Positions 57,214 to 64,000 of a stretch of DNA of 64,000 bases are shown in pieces. This stretch comes from Thermostichus vulcanus str. 'Rupite' (GTDB lineage Bacteria; Cyanobacteriota; Cyanobacteriia; Thermostichales; Thermostichaceae). The stretch spans positions 1-64,000 of the forward strand of contig NZ_JAFIRA010000015.1 in assembly GCF_022848905.1 (NCBI RefSeq). The letters are read 5' to 3'. The position numbers were made by a program, and so were the translations under genes. The stretch's first letter is position 1; every line of letters starts with the position of its first letter. The notes beneath the pieces were generated by a model. The model saw only the letters and a list, made by a program, of their open reading frames with translations, was not told the DNA's origin and ran no database searches.

Positions 57214-59877
57214 CTAACTGAGGGCCGTTTGCAACCGTTCTTGAGCGACCTGCAGGGCTTCCGGTAGTTTTTCCGGTTGTTTCCCGCCTGCTTGAGCCAG
57301 GTTGGGCCGTCCACCGCCGCCCCCGCCTGTCAGCTTGGCGATCTCCCCGATAAAGGATCCAGCCTTCAGACCTTTTTTCTGCACCAACGGGCTAAAGGCT
57401 GCCACCCAGCTCACCTTGTCTGGCTCTGGCAGGGATCCCAGCACCACCGCTCCTTCCCCCAGTTTGTGGAGCAGATGCTCGGCGGCGGTTTTCAGAGCTT
57501 CGGCAGCGGTGCAGCCCAATTCGGCCACCAGGATTTTCACCCCGCCGACGGAAATCGCCTGTTCCAAGAGCCGTTCTGCTTGCAGCAAGGCTAGCTTGGC
57601 GCGGGTTTCCTCCAGTTCCTTTTGGGTGGTCTTCAGCTCCGTTTGCAAAGCCGCAATTCGTTCTGGGATCTCCTGCGGCTTGGCCTTGAATTGGGCGCTC
57701 AGTTCCCGCACCACACTGTCCCGCTCATTCAAGTATTCCAGTACTGCTGGCCCCGCCACTGCTTCAATCCGGCGGATCCCGGCGGCAATACCCGTTTCAG
57801 CGATGATCTTAAACAGGCCAATTTCGGCGGTGTTGTTGACATGGGTGCCGCCACACAGCTCCATCGATACCCCCGGAAAATCGATCACCCGCACCTGCTC
57901 GCCGTATTTTTCCCCGAACATGGCCACTGCCCCCCTGGCTTTGGCCTCCGCTAAGGGCATCACTGCCACCTGGGCAGCATGGGCTTCGGCAATCCAGGTA
58001 TTGACCAGGCTCTCAATTTGCTCCAACTCAGCAGGGGTGACGGCCCGCGAGAGGGTGAAGTCAAAGCGCAGCCGGTCAAAGGCCACCAGGGATCCTGCCT
58101 GACTGACCGAGGGATCAACGATTTTTTTCAGGGCCGCCTGCAACAGATGGGTGGCGGTGTGATGGGCTTGTACCCGCCGCCGACAGGCCAGATCAATTTG
58201 CGCTTGCACGGGATCCCCGACGCGTAGGATGCCTCGTTCCACCCGACCCACATGAATAAACAGATCGGATTGCTTCTTCACATCCTCAATGCGCACCAGC
58301 AGTCCATCCCCAGACAGATAACCCCGGTCGCCAATTTGACCGCCCGACTCGGCGTAGAAGGGGGTGCGATCCAAAATAATCTGAACCGATTGCCCTGCTT
58401 CCACCTGGGGTACCGATGCTCCCTCCACCAACAGGGCTTCCACCACCCCTTTGGCCAAGGATTGGGTATACCCCAAAAACTCCGTTTGGCTGAGGAAATC
58501 CGCCAACGCATCCAGGGATCCCTGGGCAGTGAGGTCGATGGTTTGATGAGCCGCCCTAGCCCGTTGCCGTTGCTGCTCCATTTCCTGCTCAAACCCCGCC
58601 AGATCGACCGTGAACCCCTGCTCTGCTGCGATTTCCTGAGTTAGCTCTAACGGAAAACCATAGGTATCGAAGAGCTTGAACGCATCGGAGCCAGAGATTT
58701 GTTTTGGCAGGGTTGTTCGATCCTTCTTGCCGGCCTCAGCTGACTGAGTGGCTGTGGCAAACAGTTCAAACAGTAACCTTTCCCCCCGCTCCAGGGTTTT
58801 GAGAAATTGCTCCTCCTCCCGTTGCAGCTCGGTTTTGATCAGGGTTTCCCGCTCCCGCACCTGCGGATAGGCTGCTTCCGCCAACTGAATCGAGGTTTCC
58901 ACCACCGCCGTTGTAAAGGGATCCGTAATCCCCAGCAGCCGCCCGTGGCGCACGATCCGCCGGATCAACCGCCGCAACACGTAGCCCCGATCCACATTGG
59001 AGGGAATCACCCCATCGGCAATCAGGTGCATCACCGCCCGCGCATGATCCCCGATCACCTTCAGGGAGGTTTGTTGCTCCGGCGTGGCCTTGAAATAGTC
59101 CAGTTGCGCAATGTCAGCAGCCGTTTGAATGATCGGGAAGATCAAATCCGTCTCGTAGTTGTTGGGCACCCCCTGCAACACCTGGGCCAGCCGTTCCAAA
59201 CCCAGGCCGGTATCGATGTTTTGCTTGGCCAAGGGGGTGAGGTGGCCTTCGCTATCCCGGTTCAGCTCCATGAACACCAGGTTGTAGATTTCCAGGAAGC
59301 GGGAATCATCCTCCAGGTCAATGTGGGCATCCCCCAGTTCCGGCTTGAAGTCGTAGTAAATCTCGGAACAGGGACCACAGGGGCCGGTCGGGCCAGCAGC
59401 CCAGAAGTTATCCGCCTCCCCCATCCGTTGAATGCGGTGGGCCGGGATCCCCACTTCATCTCGCCACAGGGCAAAAGCCTCATCATCCTCCCGAAAGACG
59501 CTCACCACCAGCCGCTCCGGCGGCAGGCCGAAGACTTCCGTCACCAATTCCCACGCCCAGGCAATCGCCTCTTTTTTGAAGTAGTCCCCAAAACTAAAGT
59601 TGCCCAGCATCTCGAAGAACGTGTGGTGGCGAGCCGTCCGCCCGACATTCTCGATATCGTTGGTGCGCACACATTTCTGGGAGGTGGTGGCCCGTGCATA
59701 GTCGGGATCCCGTTGGCCCAGGAAAATCGGTTTGAAGGGCAACATCCCAGCAATCGTCAACAACACGGTGGGATCCTCCGGCACCAGCGAGGCACTGGGC
59801 AACACCTGGTGGCCCCGTTGGGCATAGAAGTCCAGAAACGCTTGGCGAATGTCTGCACCGGAGAGAGATGGGAACAT
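57214..59877 (-). CDS. alaS: Alanine-tRNA ligase
   Basis: From the ATG at 59877 the 887-residue enzyme begins [23 protein letters not shown]. The frame is open upstream to 59967, but that segment is not alaS-like. The aminoacylation domain contains [36 protein letters not shown] in order. The editing domain has [12 protein letters not shown] and CGGTHVNNT, the zinc-binding residues for removing misacylated Ser/Gly. A coiled-coil and C-Ala end includes [15 protein letters not shown]. All parts are complete. Confidence 0.96.
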   Translation of the reverse strand: MFPSLSGADIRQAFLDFYAQRGHQVLPSASLVPEDPTVLLTIAGMLPFKPIFLGQRDPDYARATTSQKCVRTNDIENVGRTARHHTFFEMLGNFSFGDYFKKEAIAWAWELVTEVFGLPPERLVVSVFREDDEAFALWRDEVGIPAHRIQRMGEADNFWAAGPTGPCGPCSEIYYDFKPELGDAHIDLEDDSRFLEIYNLVFMELNRDSEGHLTPLAKQNIDTGLGLERLAQVLQGVPNNYETDLIFPIIQTAADIAQLDYFKATPEQQTSLKVIGDHARAVMHLIADGVIPSNVDRGYVLRRLIRRIVRHGRLLGITDPFTTAVVETSIQLAEAAYPQVRERETLIKTELQREEEQFLKTLERGERLLFELFATATQSAEAGKKDRTTLPKQISGSDAFKLFDTYGFPLELTQEIAAEQGFTVDLAGFEQEMEQQRQRARAAHQTIDLTAQGSLDALADFLSQTEFLGYTQSLAKGVVEALLVEGASVPQVEAGQSVQIILDRTPFYAESGGQIGDRGYLSGDGLLVRIEDVKKQSDLFIHVGRVERGILRVGDPVQAQIDLACRRRVQAHHTATHLLQAALKKIVDPSVSQAGSLVAFDRLRFDFTLSRAVTPAELEQIESLVNTWIAEAHAAQVAVMPLAEAKARGAVAMFGEKYGEQVRVIDFPGVSMELCGGTHVNNTAEIGLFKIIAETGIAAGIRRIEAVAGPAVLEYLNERDSVVRELSAQFKAKPQEIPERIAALQTELKTTQKELEETRAKLALLQAERLLEQAISVGGVKILVAELGCTAAEALKTAAEHLLHKLGEGAVVLGSLPEPDKVSWVAAFSPLVQKKGLKAGSFIGEIAKLTGGGGGGRPNLAQAGGKQPEKLPEALQVAQERLQTALS

Positions 59878-60163
59878 GGCAGGGGCAAAGGGAGACTGTA
59901 TCAATTCTAAGTTTTTTGCACTCTGAGCAACCGACTCCTTCTCGAACTGGTGCTCAGTCCATGCCAATCCCCTGCAAAACTAAGCGATTTCTCCGATTTA
60001 TCCCAAGAAGGCAGACGCTAAGATCACCCTAACCGCAGCCGTTGCGCAAGATTTATTCCCTTCCGGTCTAACCTAGATGTATCTCTCGCAACTTGCTCCC
60101 TTCCTTTGCCCCTCAGCCCTGCACCGGTTGCACAGATCGCCAGCTGGTAGCCCTTGAACTGGT

Positions 60164-61804
60164 ATGCCCAACTGCTACTGCCTCAATCCTGCCTGTTTGC
60201 AGCCGGAAAACCCACCGGAGGCTTCCACTTGTGCAGCCTGTGGCCATCCGCTTCTGATTCGCAATCGCTATCGGGCTTTCAAACGGATTGGGCAAGGGGG
60301 CTTTGGTTCCACTTTCCTGGTGCGTGACCAAGATATGCCCTCTAAGCCTTGGCGGGTGATCAAGCAGCTACGCCCCGTGGAAAATTCACCGCAAATTGCC
60401 AAGCTTTCAGAAGAACTGTTTAACCGCGAAGCCCAAGTCTTGGAGCGTCTTGGGGAACATTCGCAAATTCCCAAGCTGTTCGCCCACTTTCAAGAAGGTG
60501 GCAACTTTTATTTGGTGCAGGAGTTCGTTCAGGGCATTACCCTCTCCCAAGAAATGCACCGCAATGGGGCTTTCTCAGAAGAGCAAGCCCGACAGGTGAT
60601 GCAGGAGGTGCTCCTGATCCTCAGCTACGTGCACAGCCACAACACGGTTCACCGCGATATCAAGCCCGCTAACTTGATCCGCCGCAAAGAGGATCAACGG
60701 CTGGTGCTGATCGATTTTGGGGCGGTAAAGGAGCTAGGTCCATCCCATGAACAAGCAGCGGAAGTAACAGCGATTCGTTCCCTTGGCTTTTCTCCCCCGG
60801 AGCAGGTGCAGGGGCAGGCGGTAGGCCCCTCCAGCGATCTTTACGCTTTGGCGGCCACTTGCATTAATTTGATGACTTTAGAATCGCCAGCCAAGTTTTA
60901 TGACCACGACACAGGTCAGTGGGATTGGTCGGGCCGTTTGCAGCTCAGCCCGGAATTCAACGCCATTTTGACCCGGATGTTGCAACAAGCGGTGAACCAA
61001 CGCTTTGCCACGGCAACGGAAGTACTGCGGGCGCTACAGGGAATGTCGCTAGAGGAGATCAGCAGCTCGGTTTCTCAGCCGATTGTCTTGCCCAATCAAC
61101 CGATTGGCATCAGTCCGAGTCCGTCGATGATCTCCAGTCACTGGGCTAGACGTCGTTCTGAGGGGTTTTCCCAGCCCATACCGAGCGCGCGACCCACTGC
61201 TGGCGGGATCCCTTCTGGGGGTCTAGGAGCCAGCACCCCTGGGTTCACCCAAGGTCGGGTAAACAGCACGACAGGCTTCGGGCGAGTCAAACCGGCCACC
61301 CCGCCCCGCATTCAGTCTATGGCCGGGGCCGATCTGCGTGGGCAATCTTTTGCCAACCAAAACCTGGCTGGTCAGGACTTTCGGCGGGCGGATATTCGGG
61401 GAGCAGACTTCTCGGGGGCCAACCTGCAGCGGGCCGATCTGCGCGGGATCCTCTTCAATACCCCTCAACCCAGTTGGTTACAGGCCCTAAGCTGGCTGTT
61501 TGGGCCTGCCAAGACTGTGGGAGGGATTATGGCCGGGTTGGGGGGGCTCTTGGGCTCTGGAATCCTGGCCTTTTTAATCATCCGCCTAACCACGGGCAAT
61601 TTGGTCTATGCTTTGGGAGCCGCTTTGATCGCCTTTGTGGTGGCGGGTTCGGTGCTTTGGTCCATGACAGGGCGAGTGAGCTTGGCCCAACACACTGCTG
61701 AAGAAAACAAGCGTTTCACCAATCTTCGCAAAGCTGACCTGAGAGGCGCGCAGATGGATGAGAAGTTCCGCAAGTTCGCCCGTCGACAAGGCGCCTTGCT
61801 TTAG
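60164..61804 (+). CDS. SpkB-like Ser/Thr protein kinase: zinc motif, kinase, pentapeptide repeats and membrane segments
   Basis: The 546-residue protein opens with a Cys cluster (C4, C6, C11, C23, C26). The kinase domain has the Gly loop at 43-48, VIKQL with K67, HRDIKPANLI with D165, and DFG 184-186, all intact. A disordered linker (about 300-385) leads to pentapeptide repeats at about 388-430 (GQDFRRADIRGADFSGANLQ). Two membrane segments lie at about 450-505, followed by another pentapeptide-like motif (NLRKADLRGAQMD). The Cys motif + kinase + pentapeptide layout is that of Synechocystis SpkB. The target is unknown. The stop shares bases with the convergent gene's stop. Confidence 0.9.
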   Translation: MPNCYCLNPACLQPENPPEASTCAACGHPLLIRNRYRAFKRIGQGGFGSTFLVRDQDMPSKPWRVIKQLRPVENSPQIAKLSEELFNREAQVLERLGEHSQIPKLFAHFQEGGNFYLVQEFVQGITLSQEMHRNGAFSEEQARQVMQEVLLILSYVHSHNTVHRDIKPANLIRRKEDQRLVLIDFGAVKELGPSHEQAAEVTAIRSLGFSPPEQVQGQAVGPSSDLYALAATCINLMTLESPAKFYDHDTGQWDWSGRLQLSPEFNAILTRMLQQAVNQRFATATEVLRALQGMSLEEISSSVSQPIVLPNQPIGISPSPSMISSHWARRRSEGFSQPIPSARPTAGGIPSGGLGASTPGFTQGRVNSTTGFGRVKPATPPRIQSMAGADLRGQSFANQNLAGQDFRRADIRGADFSGANLQRADLRGILFNTPQPSWLQALSWLFGPAKTVGGIMAGLGGLLGSGILAFLIIRLTTGNLVYALGAALIAFVVAGSVLWSMTGRVSLAQHTAEENKRFTNLRKADLRGAQMDEKFRKFARRQGALL

Positions 61805-62289
61805 GCCACTGAGGGGGGCGGAGGTGCAGAGCCCCGAATGGCTTGGTTGATTTGCTCCGTCAGGGGTTGGGAAGCCACGGTCTTACCCCGCTGACGATCC
61901 CCCGCTTGGTCGTAAAAAACGATCCCATCCGCACGGGAGAGGCCCAAGCCCAAAAACAACAGCTCCAGAACCCCAAAGGGAGCAGCCTCCAGATCCGGGG
62001 CTTGGCTGCTCAGTTCCGCCAGTGTAGTCTGGGCATCTTCGATGTGGCCAAAGGCTGGGATCCACAGGTGGGTCATCGGTTCGGCTCCCTCCTCCGTAGG
62101 CTTTTCCACCACCCGTACCGTCAGCCAACCGCCATCGGGGTAACGCAAGGTTGTGTACTGTAAGTGATCCAGGTGTTGGGCCACCTCCGTCAACACATCC
62201 GCCACCTGTTGCATGGCTGCGGTTGGGATCCCATTTTGTGGGGCTGTATCCACAAGTGCTGCCGCCTGGGCCGTTAAACTCACCACCAT
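61801..62289 (-). CDS. Hypothetical protein, conserved-looking
   Basis: The 162-residue protein from the ATG at 62289 (a TTG lies three codons upstream) has LTAQAAALVDTAPQNGIPTAAMQQVADVL in order, then YTTLRYPDGGWLTVRVVE, HLWIPAFGHIEDA, FGVLELLFLGLGLSRADGIVFYDQAGDRQRG and a Pro-rich end. I do not recognise the family. No signal peptide or clear membrane segment. The stop codons of this gene and of the convergent SpkB-like kinase overlap by four bases. Confidence 0.65.
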   Translation of the reverse strand: MVVSLTAQAAALVDTAPQNGIPTAAMQQVADVLTEVAQHLDHLQYTTLRYPDGGWLTVRVVEKPTEEGAEPMTHLWIPAFGHIEDAQTTLAELSSQAPDLEAAPFGVLELLFLGLGLSRADGIVFYDQAGDRQRGKTVASQPLTEQINQAIRGSAPPPPSVA

Positions 62290-62338
62290 GATTGACAACT
62301 ATCCTCATCGGACTGCATAATTGATATTCGCAACTACT

Positions 62339-62412
62339 GGGGCTGTAGTTCAATTGGTTAGAGCACCGCCCTGTCACGGCGGAAGTTGCGGGTTCGAGCC
62401 CCGTCAGCCCCG
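62339..62412 (+). tRNA. tRNA-Asp (anticodon GUC)
   Basis: The 74 bases have acceptor GGGGCTG/CAGCCCC with discriminator G, D arm (TAGTTCAATTGGTTAGAGCA), anticodon stem CCGCC/GGCGG with loop CTGTCAC giving GUC, and T arm GGGTTCGAGCCC. CCA is not encoded. It stands between the hypothetical gene and the aldo/keto reductase gene. Confidence 0.97.
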
Positions 62413-62564
62413 TGCTCTATCTGTACTTGATTAGGAACATAGGAACAATTTAACTCAACTCTCTTCCCGTCTTCCTGGGGTCTTCCGGGAATCGATGGGG
62501 GCTCTGGCGATGGATGGGACAACTTAACCCCACCTTAAAATGGGGCTAGTCCATGTGAGGCACC

Positions 62565-63746
62565 ATGCAGTATCGCAGATTTGGGCGCACCGAGTTGGCT
62601 ATGCCTGTGCTCAGTTGTGGCGGCATGCGCTACCAGTACAAGTGGCAAGATATGCCCTGGTCAGGGATCCCTGCAGAAGGACAACAGAACCTGGAAGCGA
62701 CGATTCGACGGGCTTTGGAAGTCGGCATTAACCATATCGAAACTGCGCGAGGCTACGGCACTTCGGAGATGCAGTTGGGCCGCATTTTGCCCCATTTACC
62801 CCGCCAAGAGCTGATTGTCCAAACCAAAATTGGTCCCAGTGCTGATCCGAAGCAATTCCTGGCCAAGTTTGAGCAATCCATGGGTTATCTCAACCTGGAG
62901 TATGTGGATCTGCTGGCCATTCATGGGTTGAATACCTGGGAGGATCTGGAGCTGAGTGTGCGTTCGAGGGGGTGCCTAGAGGTCTGTCATCAGCTGGTGC
63001 GGCAGGGGCGGGTGCGTTTTGTTGGCTTCTCCACCCACGGCCCGACAGAAGTGATCATCAAGGCGATCCAGAGCGGGGGGTTTGATTATGTCAACCTGCA
63101 CTGGTACTTCGTCAACCAGACCAACTGGCCCGCTATTGAAGCGGCTGCCCAGCAGGATATGGGGGTATTCATCATTAGCCCTTCCGACAAAGGCGGCAAG
63201 TTGTACGATCCACCTGCCAAACTGGTGCAATTGTGCCATCCCCTCAGTCCGATGGTGTTTAACGACCTCTTTTGCTTGTCTCATCCGCAAGTTCATACCC
63301 TGAGCATTGGGGCAGCCCGACCCAGCGATTTTGATGAGCACCTTCGGGCAGTACAACTGCTGGATCAGGTGGATGAACTGTTGCCACCAATCTTGACTCG
63401 CTTGGAGCAAGCCTTAATCGATCAAGTGGGGGAACACTACGCCAAAACCTGGCATCAGGGCCTGCCTCGCTACGACGAAACCCCCGGTCAGGTGAATATC
63501 CCATTGATTCTGCTGTTGCGCAATTTGGTCTTGGCCTATGACCTGGTGGATTATGCCAGGGGCCGTTACAACCTGTTGGGCAATGCCGGCAGTTGGCTGC
63601 CAGGGCAACGGGCGGATAAAGTGGATGCCAAAACCTTGCAACCCTATCTCATCCACAGCCCCCACCGGGAACGGATCCCGGCTTTGTTGCAAGAAGCGCA
63701 TCGCTTGCTTTCTGGAGCTGAGGTGAAACGGCTCTCTCAGAGTTAA
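62565..63746 (+). CDS. Aldo/keto reductase family protein
   Basis: The 393-residue protein begins MQYRRFGRTELAMPVLSCGGM and has the AKR barrel with Y64 (ARGYGTSE), K88 (VQTKIG) and H120 (LLAIHGLN). The usual catalytic Asp position is Glu59 (NHIETARGYG), a variant I recall in cyanobacterial members. A C-terminal helical domain of about 90 residues follows, without the 4Fe-4S Cys motif that some related reductases carry. The substrate is unknown. It ends in GTTAAC, whose palindrome also supplies the stop of the convergent gene. Confidence 0.82.
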   Translation: MQYRRFGRTELAMPVLSCGGMRYQYKWQDMPWSGIPAEGQQNLEATIRRALEVGINHIETARGYGTSEMQLGRILPHLPRQELIVQTKIGPSADPKQFLAKFEQSMGYLNLEYVDLLAIHGLNTWEDLELSVRSRGCLEVCHQLVRQGRVRFVGFSTHGPTEVIIKAIQSGGFDYVNLHWYFVNQTNWPAIEAAAQQDMGVFIISPSDKGGKLYDPPAKLVQLCHPLSPMVFNDLFCLSHPQVHTLSIGAARPSDFDEHLRAVQLLDQVDELLPPILTRLEQALIDQVGEHYAKTWHQGLPRYDETPGQVNIPLILLLRNLVLAYDLVDYARGRYNLLGNAGSWLPGQRADKVDAKTLQPYLIHSPHRERIPALLQEAHRLLSGAEVKRLSQS

Positions 63747-64000
63747 CCTGCCCATTGATCCCGCCATTTGACGATGCCCTCCGCAGCCAGCAACCAACGG
63801 CGGGCCACCACATTTTCCCGAATGGGAGATTGCCCCTCCCGCAGCAGCACATACTTATAGGCGATAGCCTGGCCAGCGGTCTGGTGGAACGGGATCTCCC
63901 CAAACCAGGTGTTGGCGTTGATGTATTCCAATGGGTACCCTTTGGCGATATCCCAGTTGCCCAATTCCGGGCAATCCCCAATCACCACGATCCATTCGCC
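63743..64000 (-). CDS. CBM20 starch-binding domain protein, 5' end beyond the window
   Basis: The last 85 codons read GEWIVVIGDCPELGNWDIAKG, then ANTWFGEIPFHQTAGQAIAYKYVLL, then WLLAAEGIVKWRDQW. G-x-PELGNWD, TW and the IEYKY-like motif are signatures of carbohydrate-binding module 20. The domain lies at the protein's C terminus here. What precedes it (amylase, glucanotransferase, or a standalone CBM) is outside the window. A role in glycogen/starch binding follows from the family. Confidence 0.8.
   Translation of the reverse strand, partial: GEWIVVIGDCPELGNWDIAKGYPLEYINANTWFGEIPFHQTAGQAIAYKYVLLREGQSPIRENVVARRWLLAAEGIVKWRDQWAG

Noticed and set aside
58807-59910. Long open frame (367 codons) on the plus strand inside alaS
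   Set aside because: It is antisense to the conserved motifs of alaS, rich in His/Arg/Gln as expected from reverse reading of biased codons, and has no family resemblance.

Overview
The window reads as a chromosomal segment of a unicellular, Synechococcus-like cyanobacterium. The evidence is a set of cyanobacterium-typical proteins (DUF4327, DUF2605 and DUF2973 families, a CbiG-CobJ fusion, a kinase of SpkB architecture, SLH-domain and DUF445 proteins), the ribosomal alpha-operon order rpmJ-rpsM-rpsK-rpoA-rplQ-truA-rplM-rpsI-rpmE-prfA, and dnaK-dnaJ-tusA-rsgA. The palindrome GGGATCCC (core GGATCC) is very dense: eight GGATCC hexamers in the 2.2 kb of 1766..3955. It behaves like a variant of the cyanobacterial HIP1 element. 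Placement near the hot-spring Synechococcus/Thermostichus group is an inference from general resemblance only.

Layout. 1-1720 is an accessory edge with only one GGATCC: an edge-truncated gene fusing an HsdR_N-like PD-(D/E)XK nuclease domain to a ParA-type ATPase, with a paired inverted repeat in front of it, then a decayed IS1-family element. 1766-7278 holds a membrane-anchored coiled-coil protein and two exported proteins that share a C-terminal domain. 7386-13333 is the ribosomal protein/rpoA/truA/prfA operon behind a near-consensus promoter. 13390-20199 has the bifunctional (p)ppGpp enzyme, a DUF4327 protein, a response regulator-PP2C phosphatase and a large protein of unknown function. 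20200-27371 has an aldo/keto reductase, envelope proteins and a 5'-nucleotidase-type enzyme. 27516-33130 is the chaperone group grpE, dnaK, dnaJ followed by overlapping tusA-like and rsgA genes. 33239-43480 has a lipoprotein, a large Ser/Thr kinase, NAD kinase, a phosphatase, a patatin, DUF58, sugar aminotransferase and GT9 genes, and an acetyltransferase remnant. 43602-49924 is a DNA-metabolism cluster: recJ, sbcC, and a DciA/DUF721 protein with a C-terminal zinc ribbon. 49959-64000 has dxr, small conserved cyanobacterial genes, a CobN C-terminal half, a pentapeptide protein, tRNA-Leu(UAA) without an intron, CbiG-CobJ, alaS, an SpkB-like kinase, tRNA-Asp, an aldo/keto reductase and a CBM20 protein running off the right edge.

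How the genes work together. Most are housekeeping: translation, stringent response, protein folding, ribosome maturation, isoprenoid and cobalamin synthesis, DNA repair. The points most worth following are the nuclease-ParA fusion and its candidate operators, the GGGATCCC palindromes and their absence from the left edge, the CobN half-gene, the shared domain in the exported pair, and the DciA zinc ribbon. No CRISPR array, rRNA or prophage was seen.
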